From Vallitaleaceae bacterium (lineage in GTDB: Bacteria > Bacillota > Clostridia > Lachnospirales > Vallitaleaceae): a DNA stretch of 32,249 bases. Shown here piece by piece: positions 7,899-17,092 of this stretch. A model generated the notes under the pieces. That model was not told the DNA's origin. It ran no database searches and worked only from the letters and a program-made list of their open reading frames with translations. The position numbers were made by a program, and so were the translations under genes. How positions within the stretch are numbered: the first letter of the stretch is position 1; each line of letters opens with the position of its first letter. The DNA is taken from the NCBI GenBank assembly GCA_028277605.1, contig JANQFZ010000057.1, forward strand, positions 1 through 32,249, read 5' to 3'.

Positions 7899-8060
7899 TC
7901 ACTCTTCTTCTTCAAAATATGACTTATCAACTTGACATATGGGGCAAAGCCAATCATCTGGGATATCTTCAAATGTTGTACCTGGCTCCACACCATTTTC
8001 TGGATCACCTATTTCTGGGTCATAGATGTAACCACATAGTGTACAAACCCATTTTTTCAT
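7899..8060 (-). CDS. Rubredoxin
   Basis: This 53-residue one-iron electron carrier is cytoplasmic and used by anaerobes in oxygen and peroxide detoxification and other redox steps. The four iron ligands are C6 and C9 (CTLCGY) and C39 and C42 (CPIC). The aromatic core residues W4, Y11, Y13 and W37 are present, and the tail is acidic (FEEEE). The second knuckle reads CPICQ where most rubredoxins have CP-x-CG. The gene starts 57 nt after the pfkA stop on the same strand, with a purine-rich site (GAGAGGAAGTGA) upstream and a strong terminator downstream. No partner reductase is in the window. Confidence 0.95.
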   Translation of the reverse strand: MKKWVCTLCGYIYDPEIGDPENGVEPGTTFEDIPDDWLCPICQVDKSYFEEEE

Positions 8061-8095
8061 AATGATTCACTTCCTCTCCTGATGGATTAAACTAT

Positions 8096-8112
8096 AAGTT
8101 AAATCTTAACTT
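8096..8112 (-). terminator. Weak hairpin after pfkA
   Basis: A 7-bp stem AAGTTAA/TTAACTT with a 3-nt loop lies between pfkA and rubredoxin. It lacks GC pairs and a T run, so it is at most a partial terminator, and some transcripts may read into rubredoxin. Confidence 0.3.
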
Positions 8113-8117
8113 TAACT

Positions 8118-9092
8118 TTATTTTGCAAGTAAACGACTGACTTCAATTCTTGAAGGATTAACCCTCTTTTGCATTTTTAATGCTTCATCAATGCCATAAT
8201 CCACATATTTACCATCTTTGTAAGCAACAACACGATTACTTTTACCATTGCATAGAAGATCCACTGCATAGGCTCCCATCATAGAACCATGCATTCTATC
8301 AATAGCTGTAGGACTACCACCTCTCTGCAGGTGTCCTAGTACAGTTGCTCTTGCTTGTATCCCAGTAACGGTTTCTATTCGCTTTGCTAACTCTTGACTT
8401 CCTCCAATACCTTCTGCAACCACAATTAGATTATGTCGTTTACCTTTTTTTCTATTTTCTAATATATCACGGATAATTTCATCCTCCGTTGGATTCTCTT
8501 CTTCTGGCAATAAGATAACTTCAGCTCCATTGACAATACCACACCATAAAGCTATAAAACCTGCATTTCTACCCATCACTTCAACAACTGAACATCTTTC
8601 ATGAGAGGTAGAAGTATCCTTGATTTTATCTATTGCTTCCATAGCAGTATTGACAGCTGTATCAAATCCAATGGTATAATCCGTACAAGCTATGTCTAAG
8701 TCAATGGTTCCAGGAATCCCAATGGTATTGATTCCTAAGTTAGAGAGTTTCTCAGCTCCTTGAAATGAACCGTCTCCTCCTATGATTACCAAACCATCTA
8801 TACCATATACACCACACATATCAGCGCCTCTTTTTTGTCCTTCAGGCTTTAAGAATTCTTCGCATCGAGCTGTATATAGCATTGTACCTCCTCTTTGAAT
8901 AATGTCCGAAACATTTCTTGATTGCATTTCAAATATATCTCCATGAATTAAACCATTATAGCCCTTTTTTATCCCCATTACTTTTTTGCCTTTGGCTATA
9001 GCAGTTCTTACTACCCCTCTAATTGCAGCATTCATTCCTGGGGCATCACCGCCACTTGTTAACACGCCAATTGTATTTACAGTCTTATTCAT
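8118..9092 (-). CDS. pfkA: ATP-dependent 6-phosphofructokinase
   Basis: This enzyme phosphorylates fructose 6-phosphate to fructose 1,6-bisphosphate, the committed step of glycolysis. The 324-residue chain has the nucleotide loop GGDAPG (14-19), GGDGS (105-109), catalytic D131 and metal-binding D133 in TIDLDI, and the sugar-phosphate segment EVMGRNAG (171-178). TIDLDI replaces the common TIDNDI, a variant I associate with Lachnospirales-type enzymes. The start at 9092 gives the usual family N-terminus, with GGAGG 7 nt upstream; a longer in-frame extension to 9137 lacks support. It follows dnaE by 137 nt, a neighbourhood common in Clostridia. Cytoplasmic homotetramer by family knowledge. Confidence 0.96.
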   Translation of the reverse strand: MNKTVNTIGVLTSGGDAPGMNAAIRGVVRTAIAKGKKVMGIKKGYNGLIHGDIFEMQSRNVSDIIQRGGTMLYTARCEEFLKPEGQKRGADMCGVYGIDGLVIIGGDGSFQGAEKLSNLGINTIGIPGTIDLDIACTDYTIGFDTAVNTAMEAIDKIKDTSTSHERCSVVEVMGRNAGFIALWCGIVNGAEVILLPEEENPTEDEIIRDILENRKKGKRHNLIVVAEGIGGSQELAKRIETVTGIQARATVLGHLQRGGSPTAIDRMHGSMMGAYAVDLLCNGKSNRVVAYKDGKYVDYGIDEALKMQKRVNPSRIEVSRLLAK

Positions 9093-9229
9093 TATGCAGC
9101 CTCCATACTTATATTTTGTCTTTTGACTAATTGTCAAACCTTAATTCTTCAAGGTTGAGCTTCATTATCACTTAACAATTCCTTACTGTTTTATTCTCTA
9201 TTCTATTTTATGTTATTTTCATGGTATTT

Positions 9230-12200
9230 TCAATATAGATTTTTTACCTTTATGGAATGATTTCCAATAATCTTTGCTAGTTTATTGAGTAAGTCAGTGT
9301 TAATTTGAACTTTTGTTGCTTCTAATGCTTTCATGGTCTTTTCGTTTTTTAAAATTGCAATCACTCGATGTTTCCCAGGGTTATCTTTTAAGATTTTTGT
9401 AATGCTCTTATACACCTTAGTATACTGTTTATAATCAACAAATGTAAGTCTAAGCTCATTTTTAACTGCATAAAAGGGTAATACAGTTTGACCAATAAGT
9501 TTAGCATCTCTATCTTCCTGCATATTTACTCTCCCTTTAATATACAGCTTAGTATCTTCAATTAACAATTCTTTGTATTGGTTAAAATCATTAGGAAAAA
9601 TAATGACTTCTACCGTTCCATATAAATCTTCAAGAGTAACAAACGCCATTAATTTATTATTTCTTGTTGTTTTAACCGTTTTACCCACTACCAATCCACC
9701 TATTATAGCTTCTTCCCCATCACAGAGAGTTACATCGTCTTTATCATCATGATAAACAAAATCAAGGCTGGTAGCCGTTGTATTGATCCTCCACTCTGAT
9801 TCAACATCTGCTAGTGGATGCCCACTTAAGTAAATGCCTAGTACTTCTTTTTCTAAAGCCAGTATATCATCATTGGAAAATTCTTGAACCTCTGGTAGTT
9901 TTTGTTTATAAGTATTGGTTGTTTCCTTAGCGAAATCAAATAAGTTTAACTGACCTTCTAAGCTACGCTTTTTTGAATGCACAACGCTATCTAGTATTAT
10001 TTTATAGCCTTGCATATATTGCTTTCTATTACCACCCATTGAATCAAAAGCACCTGCTTTTATGAGACTTTCAATCATTCTCTTGTTAAGTTCTTTTTGA
10101 TTTAAGCGCTCAAAAAAATGAGTTAAGTTATGAAATTTCCCACGAGCTTCTCTCTCTATAACTATCCACTTAACCGCCTGTCTACCTACATTTTTAATGG
10201 CTGCTAATCCATACCTGATTTTGTCACCTGTAACAGAAAATTTCGCATAGCCTTCATTGACGTCAGGTGGTAAAATATCAATACCCATTAATCGGCAAGT
10301 ACCAATATATTCTGCTACTTTTGTGGAGTTTTCCATAATAGAAGTAAGTAAAGCAGCCATAAATTCAACTGGATAATAAGCTTTTAACCAAGCTGTCTGA
10401 TAAGCTAGGACAGCATAGGCTGCAGCATGAGATTTATTAAATGCATATTTTGCAAAGTCTGTCATTTCATCAAATATTTTTTTAGCTGTCTGCTCTGGAA
10501 TCCCATTATGAATACATCCTAGTACTTTTTCTTCTGGATTGCCATAAATGAAATTCTGTCGTTCTTTTGCCATAACTTTACCCTTCTTTTTAGACATAGC
10601 ACGTCTAACAAGATCGCTTCTGCCAAGGGTATAACCTGCTAATTCTCTAACAATCTGCATGACTTGTTCTTGATAAACAATACAGCCATAGGTAGGTTCT
10701 AAAATGGGAATAAGCTCTTCACACACATAGTTAATTTTATTCTTATTGTTTTTACCTTTTATATATCTTGGAATAAAATCCATGGGTCCTGGTCTATACA
10801 GCGATATACCAGCAATAATATCTTCTAAACTTCTAGGCTGAAGCTCTTTCATAAAACTCTTCATTCCAGAGCTTTCTAGTTGGAAAACACCGTCTGTTTT
10901 TCCAGAACCAATGAGCTCAAATACTTTGCTATCATGATAGTCTAAATGTTCCAATTTAACTTTAAGGTTCCTATTATAATAGACTAATTGAATAGCATCT
11001 CTTATAACTGTTAGTGTTCTCAGTCCTAAAAAATCCATTTTTAACAGCCCTAGTTCCTCCAAGGTTGTCATTGGAAATTGGGTTGTAACAGCACCATCAT
11101 TAGAATTTAGTGGAACATATTCCATTACTGGCTCTCGTGAAATCACTACACCAGCAGCATGCGTTGAAGAGTGCCTTGGCAATCCCTCTAACCTAAGGGA
11201 CATATCTATAAGATATTTCACTTCCACATCCTTATCATAAAGCTGCTTTAATTCTGGATTATACTCTAATGCCTTGGTTATGGTTATGCCTATTGTGGAT
11301 GGGATCATTTTAGCAACACTATCAACAGAAGAATAAGGCATATCCAATGCTCTGCCTACATCTCTTATAACTGCTCTAGCAGCCATTGTTCCAAATGTAA
11401 TAATCTGTGCAACTCTATCTTCTCCATATTTACTAATGACATAATCAATGACTTCTTGTCTTCTCTCATAACAAAAGTCAATATCTATGTCTGGCATACT
11501 AATTCTTTCAGGATTTAAGAACCTTTCAAATAGTAGGTTATATTTAATAGGATCAATATCTGTAATACTTAAACAGTAAGCCACAATACTGCCTGCCGCA
11601 GAACCCCTGCCTGGTCCCACCATTATTTCATGATCTCTTGCATATTTAATAAAATCCCAGACAATTAGAAAATAATCAATATACCCCATTTCATCTATAA
11701 CAGATAATTCATAATTGAGTCTTTCTAGTACTTGCTCTGATGGATTAATATATCTTTCCTTTAAGCCGATTTGACATAGCTTTGTTAAATAAGATTTTGG
11801 TGTACTTGCTTTAGGTACATCAAATTTTGGAAGAATGACTTTGCCAAATTCAAAATCAACTTGACATTGTTCGGCTATAATATTGGTATTTTCCAATGCT
11901 TCTTGTATATAAGGAAACAGTTTCGACATCTCATCAGGAGATTTTAAATAGAATTGCCCTCCTGTATACTTAAGTCTATTCTGATCATTTATTTTTTTAT
12001 TGGTTTGAATACATAGTAATATATCATGAGCTTTTGCATCTTCTTTGAAAGTATAGTGACTATCGTTAGTAGCTACCAAGGGTATCCCTGTTTCTTTACT
12101 CATTCTTATTAAAGATTGATTGACTTTTTTCTGTTCACTATAGCCATGGTCTTGAAGCTCTAAATAATAGCTACCTCTTCCAAATATTTCATCGTACATA

Positions 12201-12700
12201 AGTGCTATCTCTTTACCCTTTTCATAAGAGATATTAAGAATACTTTGTGGTACCTCCCCTGCTAGACAGGCACTTAGACAAATAAGACCTTCATGGTATT
12301 GTTTTAACAGTTCTATATCAATTCTAGGTTTATAATAAAACCCCTCTGTAAACCCCTTAGACACTAATTTCATTAAATTCTTATATCCTGTCTGGTTCTT
12401 AGCTAACAAAACCAAATGATAATTGGCATGATCGATTCGCGCTTCCTTATTCAATCGGCTTCTTGGGGCTACATAAACCTCAGAACCAATAATAGGCTTA
12501 ATATCTTGTGCTATAGCTTCTTTATAGAAATCTATCACCCCATACATGACCCCATGATCTGTGATAGCAATACTATCCATACCCAATTCCTTTGTTCTTG
12601 TCACCAACTCTTTTATTTTACTAGAACCATCTAATAAACTGTATTCTGTATGGACATGTAAATGTGTAAATTTTGAAGATGGATGATTGTATTTTGTCAT
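9230..12700 (-). CDS. dnaE: DNA polymerase III subunit alpha
   Basis: This replicative-type polymerase of 1156 residues has an N-terminal PHP domain (HVHTEYSLLDG at 14-24, TDHGVMYG near 47-54, NDSHY at 212-216). The C-family palm follows, with GPGRGSAAGS (362-371) and an Asp cluster PDIDIDF (403-409), and a third catalytic Asp at D556 (KMDFLGL). A helix-hairpin-helix region and an OB-fold domain follow near the C-terminus. Length and order fit DnaE rather than the Gram-positive PolC, which has an inserted exonuclease. In Firmicutes DnaE works with PolC in lagging-strand synthesis and in mutagenic repair. AAGGTGATG precedes the ATG. It is separated from the upstream receptor gene by a terminator. 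Confidence 0.97.
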   Translation of the reverse strand: MTKYNHPSSKFTHLHVHTEYSLLDGSSKIKELVTRTKELGMDSIAITDHGVMYGVIDFYKEAIAQDIKPIIGSEVYVAPRSRLNKEARIDHANYHLVLLAKNQTGYKNLMKLVSKGFTEGFYYKPRIDIELLKQYHEGLICLSACLAGEVPQSILNISYEKGKEIALMYDEIFGRGSYYLELQDHGYSEQKKVNQSLIRMSKETGIPLVATNDSHYTFKEDAKAHDILLCIQTNKKINDQNRLKYTGGQFYLKSPDEMSKLFPYIQEALENTNIIAEQCQVDFEFGKVILPKFDVPKASTPKSYLTKLCQIGLKERYINPSEQVLERLNYELSVIDEMGYIDYFLIVWDFIKYARDHEIMVGPGRGSAAGSIVAYCLSITDIDPIKYNLLFERFLNPERISMPDIDIDFCYERRQEVIDYVISKYGEDRVAQIITFGTMAARAVIRDVGRALDMPYSSVDSVAKMIPSTIGITITKALEYNPELKQLYDKDVEVKYLIDMSLRLEGLPRHSSTHAAGVVISREPVMEYVPLNSNDGAVTTQFPMTTLEELGLLKMDFLGLRTLTVIRDAIQLVYYNRNLKVKLEHLDYHDSKVFELIGSGKTDGVFQLESSGMKSFMKELQPRSLEDIIAGISLYRPGPMDFIPRYIKGKNNKNKINYVCEELIPILEPTYGCIVYQEQVMQIVRELAGYTLGRSDLVRRAMSKKKGKVMAKERQNFIYGNPEEKVLGCIHNGIPEQTAKKIFDEMTDFAKYAFNKSHAAAYAVLAYQTAWLKAYYPVEFMAALLTSIMENSTKVAEYIGTCRLMGIDILPPDVNEGYAKFSVTGDKIRYGLAAIKNVGRQAVKWIVIEREARGKFHNLTHFFERLNQKELNKRMIESLIKAGAFDSMGGNRKQYMQGYKIILDSVVHSKKRSLEGQLNLFDFAKETTNTYKQKLPEVQEFSNDDILALEKEVLGIYLSGHPLADVESEWRINTTATSLDFVYHDDKDDVTLCDGEEAIIGGLVVGKTVKTTRNNKLMAFVTLEDLYGTVEVIIFPNDFNQYKELLIEDTKLYIKGRVNMQEDRDAKLIGQTVLPFYAVKNELRLTFVDYKQYTKVYKSITKILKDNPGKHRVIAILKNEKTMKALEATKVQINTDLLNKLAKIIGNHSIKVKNLY

Positions 12701-12711
12701 ATCATCACCTT

Positions 12712-12728
12712 TTCTATATAGTATAGAA
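12712..12728. promoter_or_regulatory. Palindrome in the dnaE leader
   Basis: TTCTATA and TATAGAA flank TAG, a perfect 7-bp inverted repeat just upstream of the dnaE ribosome binding site. It could be an operator or a chance AT-rich palindrome. No well-spaced promoter was found for dnaE in 12701-12830. Confidence 0.2.
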
Positions 12729-12829
12729 TGAAATTTTTGAATGGTATGATGATGTCAAAGTTACTTAAGACATATATTATTATTTTATAGTTTAACATAG
12801 TGTTATAGGTTGAAACAAGTCTAGTAATA

Positions 12830-12860
12830 GTAAAAAAAGCTGGCTAAGAAGCCAGCTTTT
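12830..12860 (-). terminator. Terminator after the chemoreceptor gene
   Basis: An 11-bp stem AAAAGCTGGCT / AGCCAGCTTTT with a 4-nt loop is followed on the minus strand by more T residues. It is a strong intrinsic terminator isolating the receptor gene from dnaE. Confidence 0.92.
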
Positions 12861-12869
12861 AGGATTGTT

Positions 12870-14984
12870 TTATTTTGTTTTAAATTTTGCTAAAGAATCA
12901 TTCATAGATTCGATTTGATGAGATAAGCTTTGAGACATTGATACCAGTTGATCTATAAACTCTGTTTGGTTAGAAGCTGTTTCTGAAATTTGTTCAATGG
13001 ATGCTGCTGATTGTTGTGCTATAGCCGCTATGCTTGTAATGGCATCCAGTGCTTGGTCTTGAATACTGGATAATCCATTAAGATTATGATTGACGCTATT
13101 CACTGATTGGTCTATATACTCCATATTATTCACTATACTATTAAAGATGTTCTCTGTTTTACTAACTGCTGTTGCCTGCTTCTCATATATTTTCATATTG
13201 TTTTGAACTATATTGGTCGTTTTATCTGTAGCTTGATTAATGGAATTAATAATAGCCGTTATGTCTTTAGCAGCCTCTTTTGATTTAACAGCCAACTTCC
13301 TAATCTCGTCAGCAACAACAGCAAAACCTTTCCCAGCGTCTCCAGCTCTCGCGGCTTCTATAGCTGCATTAAGTGATAGAAGGTTGGTCTGTTCGCTGAT
13401 AGCATCTATAATATCAATGATAGCTAGAATATCTTTAAACTGTGCTGCTAGTTGACTTATATCTTCTTTAATTTTATCCGAAGCAGTTACCGTCTGGTCT
13501 GTTGTATTTTTCAAATCTTCCATAATTGTAACAGCATCTGTACTTGCTTCTTTTGTCTTATCTGTAGCTTCTACAACCTTAAAAAAATGTTCTTCTGCCC
13601 TAGTCACTTTTTCTATTAGGGTCCGAACAACTTCGGAAGATTTTTCTGCATCGGTTGCCTGTTCAGATGCTCCAACAGAAACTATTTCTATAGCATCAGA
13701 TATTTTAGTAAATGTATTGGCTGAGCTTTCTGCAACTGTTTTTACACCAGCTGCATTACTAGATACTGATTCTGTTAAATTAGAGGTGTCATGAATGATT
13801 GAGTTCATATGCTGAACCATATAGTTAAAGCTATGGGAAAGCTGACCCATCTCATTTTTACCGACGATATTGGATTTAATGGTTAAATCCCCTTCTTCAA
13901 CCGCCTTCATTTTATTACGTATGTATTTAATAGGATTAACGACATTCAGTGAAATAACTATACCTAAGAGTGCCGCTATGGTCATAATAACTAAGCCCAC
14001 AAATATACCAAAACCTTTAATTCTATCTACTCCTGATAACAAAACTTCATTAGGTATCTCTGCTACAACTGTCCATCCATTAATACAATTCGCATAAGAT
14101 ATTAACGTACCCTCTCCTGCTAAATAACCAAATTCTTCGTCATGTTCATTAATATATCCTTTAATATTATCAAAACATGGTAAAGGTGTTCCTAGTAACT
14201 CACTATTTTTATCAAAGACAATATTACCATTTTCATCGACTAATTTAAAAACAAGTCCGTTTTGTATGTCATTATTTTCAAATATATCTCTTATATATTT
14301 TAAGCTTATATCAAAGAATAAAACACCAATCTCAGAATTTGAAAATCTAAAGTTCTTGATTAGCCTCATTAGAACAATGCTGTCAGGGTCATCGTAAATA
14401 TTGTGAAACCATACCCCTCTGCCATCATGTTCTTTTACGATTTTGTATAGGTCACTATCAAAAAATGATTCATGAAAATTATAGCCATATTTATTTACGC
14501 TCTCTGCAGAAACTGTTTCATCCGGCTTAACAACAAAAATACTATTAAGAGCAGTATTAGAATAACGCATGGCATTGAATTTCCTAAATATCTTTTCATC
14601 TCTGTCTTTTATCATTAAAAATTGATTTTCAAAGTCTTCACTGCTCTTACTAACCGCATCCATTAATGCAGTATCAGCAATAATCATCATTGATTCCTCT
14701 TTAATTTTTTCTAGTTTAAAATTTAGCAAAGAAGAAAACTGTTTGACAGACAAAAGCATATCTTCCGTGACTTGCTTTTTTAATGTATCTTTAGAAAAAT
14801 TATACATACTAAGTATTAAAATAATTATAGGTATAACACTGATACAAACAGTCGTGAAGATAAGCTTTAATCGAATTGAAAAACGATATTTTTTTATTTT
14901 TTCTAGTCCTTCATCTCTTTTTCTTTTCAATTTTCTTTTATTGTCTTTGACAGCCATTTTTAATCTTTTGTTTTTTCTTAGCAT
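12870..14984 (-). CDS. Methyl-accepting chemotaxis protein with periplasmic-type sensor
   Basis: This 704-residue transmembrane receptor has a very basic N-terminal tail (residues 1-36), a first membrane helix at 41-61, an extracellular sensor of about 260 residues resembling a dCache domain, a second membrane helix near 325-348, a HAMP domain (349-400) and a long coiled-coil signalling domain. The conserved hairpin tip ([20 protein letters not shown], about 530-549) contacts CheA and CheW. There is no C-terminal CheR-docking pentapeptide. AGGAGGTG lies 10 nt before the ATG. It stands alone between two terminators with no che genes near, so it reports to chemotaxis proteins encoded elsewhere. 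The ligand is unknown. Confidence 0.95.
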   Translation of the reverse strand: MLRKNKRLKMAVKDNKRKLKRKRDEGLEKIKKYRFSIRLKLIFTTVCISVIPIIILILSMYNFSKDTLKKQVTEDMLLSVKQFSSLLNFKLEKIKEESMMIIADTALMDAVSKSSEDFENQFLMIKDRDEKIFRKFNAMRYSNTALNSIFVVKPDETVSAESVNKYGYNFHESFFDSDLYKIVKEHDGRGVWFHNIYDDPDSIVLMRLIKNFRFSNSEIGVLFFDISLKYIRDIFENNDIQNGLVFKLVDENGNIVFDKNSELLGTPLPCFDNIKGYINEHDEEFGYLAGEGTLISYANCINGWTVVAEIPNEVLLSGVDRIKGFGIFVGLVIMTIAALLGIVISLNVVNPIKYIRNKMKAVEEGDLTIKSNIVGKNEMGQLSHSFNYMVQHMNSIIHDTSNLTESVSSNAAGVKTVAESSANTFTKISDAIEIVSVGASEQATDAEKSSEVVRTLIEKVTRAEEHFFKVVEATDKTKEASTDAVTIMEDLKNTTDQTVTASDKIKEDISQLAAQFKDILAIIDIIDAISEQTNLLSLNAAIEAARAGDAGKGFAVVADEIRKLAVKSKEAAKDITAIINSINQATDKTTNIVQNNMKIYEKQATAVSKTENIFNSIVNNMEYIDQSVNSVNHNLNGLSSIQDQALDAITSIAAIAQQSAASIEQISETASNQTEFIDQLVSMSQSLSHQIESMNDSLAKFKTK

Positions 14985-15051
14985 TTGCCTTAGACACCTC
15001 CTAGCCCTGTAATAAGTATTTATACTAGGTAATCCCTCACTTTTCTTTAAT

Positions 15052-15081
15052 TTTATAGTATCTTTACCTATATTTTACCAA
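15052..15081 (-). promoter_or_regulatory. Possible promoter of the chemoreceptor gene
   Basis: TTGGTA, an 18-nt spacer and TATAAA on the minus strand lie about 70 nt before the start. No flagellar sigma-D type element was seen. The rest of 14985-15221 is AT-rich with nothing I can identify. Confidence 0.3.
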
Positions 15082-15220
15082 AGTTTCAACATACCTTCAA
15101 ACATTTACTTAATTATATTTTGTTTTTGTATAGTTTCATCATATAGATTTGGTACTATTATCTATTGCAAAAAACTTTTGTTGTGCTTTATAGACAAATA
15201 CAGTCTCTCACCATCTAATT

Positions 15221-15262
15221 AAAAAAAATTATTAAAAATCCCCCAGAACATTGGTCTGAGGG
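15221..15262 (-). terminator. Terminator after rpsI
   Basis: On the minus strand CCCTCAGA (15262-15255) pairs with TCTGGGGG (15247-15240) over 8 bp with one G-T wobble. A T-rich tract follows. It ends the rplM-rpsI transcript. Confidence 0.88.
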
Positions 15263-15280
15263 CGTAAAGTTTGAAAATCT

Positions 15281-15673
15281 CTATCTTTTTGAAAACTGTG
15301 GAGCTCTTCTCGCTGCTTTGAGTCCATATTTTTTTCTTTCTTTCATTCTTGGATCTCTTGTTAAGAAACCAGCTTTTTTTAATGCTGGACGTAATTCAGG
15401 GTCTGCTTGTAGTAGAGCCCTTGATATACCATGACGAATGGCTCCTGCTTGACCAGTAAATCCGCCACCATGAACATTGACTAATACATCAAACTTATCT
15501 GATGTTTTTGTTAGTTCTAAGGGTTGGCGTACCGTTACTTTTAAGGTTTCTAAACCAAAATATTCATCTATACTTCTTTTATTTACAACAACTTTTCCAG
15601 AACCAGGTACTAAGTATACTCTTGCTACACATTTTTTTCTTCGACCTGTTCCATAATATTTAACTTGCGCCAC
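15281..15673 (-). CDS. rpsI: 30S ribosomal protein S9
   Basis: This 130-residue small-subunit protein places its basic C-terminal tail near the P-site tRNA. The family start ([14 protein letters not shown]), the [14 protein letters not shown] core and the conserved C-terminus RRAPQFSKR are intact, and the length is normal. It follows rplM by 25 nt in the usual two-gene operon and is followed by a strong terminator. Confidence 0.98.
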   Translation of the reverse strand: MAQVKYYGTGRRKKCVARVYLVPGSGKVVVNKRSIDEYFGLETLKVTVRQPLELTKTSDKFDVLVNVHGGGFTGQAGAIRHGISRALLQADPELRPALKKAGFLTRDPRMKERKKYGLKAARRAPQFSKR

Positions 15674-15698
15674 TTCTTATCCTCCTCTCAGTACCAGA

Positions 15699-16133
15699 TT
15701 AGTATTTAATTTCTAATACTTCTGGTTTTTGTGCTTGATGACCGTGTTCTGTTCCTCTATATACGCGTAACTTTTTAAGCATTTTTCTTCCTAATGAATT
15801 TTTAGGTAGCATACCTTTGACTGCATGCATCATAACTTCTTCTGGCTTATCTTTCATCATTGTCTTATACTTAATCTCTTTTAATCCACCTGGATAACCG
15901 GTATGATATCTATAGTATTTTTGTTCGAGTTTTCTACCAGTTAATTGCACTTTGTCCGCATTAATAATAATAACATGATCACCCGTATCCACATGTGGTG
16001 TATAAATTGGTTTATGTTTTCCTCTAAGAATCTTTGCAACTTCTGAAGCCAATCGACCTAATGTATGACCCTCAGCGTCTACCACATACCACTTTCTTTC
16101 AATTGTTTCTGACTTTGCCATAAATGTACTCAT
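15699..16133 (-). CDS. rplM: 50S ribosomal protein L13
   Basis: This early-assembly large-subunit protein has 144 residues, the usual length. Family segments [21 protein letters not shown] and the C-terminal [10 protein letters not shown] are present. AGGAGG lies 7 nt before the ATG at 16133, which supports [15 protein letters not shown] as the true N-terminus. It is the first gene of the rplM-rpsI operon behind a consensus promoter and a hairpin leader, which may provide L13 autoregulation as known in other Firmicutes. Confidence 0.98.
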   Translation of the reverse strand: MSTFMAKSETIERKWYVVDAEGHTLGRLASEVAKILRGKHKPIYTPHVDTGDHVIIINADKVQLTGRKLEQKYYRYHTGYPGGLKEIKYKTMMKDKPEEVMMHAVKGMLPKNSLGRKMLKKLRVYRGTEHGHQAQKPEVLEIKY

Positions 16134-16176
16134 CGTATTCCCTCCTAACTACCTATGAATCGCTTCCAAATTTATC

Positions 16177-16202
16177 TTAAAATCCGGGGCTATGGATTTT
16201 AA
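16177..16202 (-). promoter_or_regulatory. Leader hairpin of rplM
   Basis: On the minus strand TTAAAATCC (16202-16194) pairs with GGATTTTAA (16185-16177), a perfect 9-bp stem with an 8-nt loop ATAGCCCC, about 20 nt downstream of the promoter. It lies in the position of the L13 leader, an autoregulatory RNA known upstream of rplM in Firmicutes. Identity with that family is inference. Confidence 0.5.
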
Positions 16203-16223
16203 TAACTAAATTCACGCCATTGT

Positions 16224-16252
16224 ATTATAGTACAATGAGCCAAGCGTGTCAA
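16224..16252 (-). promoter_or_regulatory. Consensus sigma-A promoter of rplM-rpsI
   Basis: TTGACA (16252-16247), exactly 17 nt, and TATAAT (16229-16224) on the minus strand are a perfect match to both hexamers. A 7-bp inverted repeat CATTGTA/TACAATG (16218-16237) brackets the -10 element. Confidence 0.88.
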
Positions 16253-16269
16253 GACCTTATTTTATTGCT

Positions 16270-17010
16270 TTAACTTTTACTATACTGAATAGCCTCCAGA
16301 CACAAACCTAAAGCAGGAGCTGTTGGACCTGCTTGATTCCTATCCTTAGATCGTATAATGGAAGCGATGCTATTGGGGTTAATTTTTCCTAATCCTACGT
16401 CTATTAAAGTTCCAGCAATAATTCGAACCATATTGTATAAGAATCCATTACCATTAATCCTTAATGTAATTGTTTTATTATCCTGATCTACTTGGCAGTG
16501 ATACACTTCTCGCACAGTAGAATTAACACTACTGCCAGTAGAGCAGAATGCTTTAAAATCATATTCTCCAACAAAACAGCTGGCAGCCTTTTTCATCGCT
16601 TCTACATCCAGCTTTTTGTGGTAAAAATACATAAAATGCTTTGTTAATGGATCTGGAAAACAATCATTAAATATTCTATAGTTATACGTTTTACTCACTG
16701 CTTGATATCTAGGGTGAAAGTTTGCAGGCATAACTCGTGTACTCCTGATAACTATATCATTCGGTAAGTGGGCATTTAGAGCATAAGGTAGTTGTTCAGC
16801 TTTTATACTTGTATCAACATCAATTGTTGCTATTTGACCTAATGCATGTACACCTGCATCTGTTCTACTTGCTCCTGTTACTTTTATTTCCTGGGAAAAC
16901 AGTTTTTGACATGCTTCTTCAATTATCTGTTGTATTGTAACAGCATTCTTTTGTATCTGCCACCCTGCGTAATGGGTACCGTCGTAGGATATAGTTAGTT
17001 TGAGACGCAT
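16270..17010 (-). CDS. truA: tRNA pseudouridine(38-40) synthase TruA
   Basis: This enzyme converts uridines 38-40 in the anticodon arm of many tRNAs to pseudouridine. The 246-residue length is typical. The N-terminus (LTISYDGTHYAGWQIQ) and the catalytic loop ASRTDAGVHALGQ with D51 are present, and the C-terminal FLYNMVRIIAGTLIDVG matches the family. AAAGGAG precedes the ATG. It lies between ecfT (82 nt upstream) and the rplM promoter, the standard order in Firmicutes. Confidence 0.97.
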   Translation of the reverse strand: MRLKLTISYDGTHYAGWQIQKNAVTIQQIIEEACQKLFSQEIKVTGASRTDAGVHALGQIATIDVDTSIKAEQLPYALNAHLPNDIVIRSTRVMPANFHPRYQAVSKTYNYRIFNDCFPDPLTKHFMYFYHKKLDVEAMKKAASCFVGEYDFKAFCSTGSSVNSTVREVYHCQVDQDNKTITLRINGNGFLYNMVRIIAGTLIDVGLGKINPNSIASIIRSKDRNQAGPTAPALGLCLEAIQYSKS

Positions 17011-17092
17011 TTTTTTAGAACTCCTTTTGCTTAATCATACTCTTTATATGCCACCAGATATATTCCTATATTTGTAGAAATTTTGTTTTTTT

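Noticed and set aside
9108..9137. TTGACA-N18-TATAAG on the minus strand before pfkA, with a TTTGAC/GTCAAA palindrome over the -35.
   Set aside because: Transcription would start near 9101, inside the pfkA Shine-Dalgarno (9100-9104), leaving almost no leader. It is probably not the working promoter.
14985..15221. Cyclic di-GMP riboswitch upstream of the chemoreceptor.
   Set aside because: The conserved core of that class was not found; only AT-rich sequence is present.
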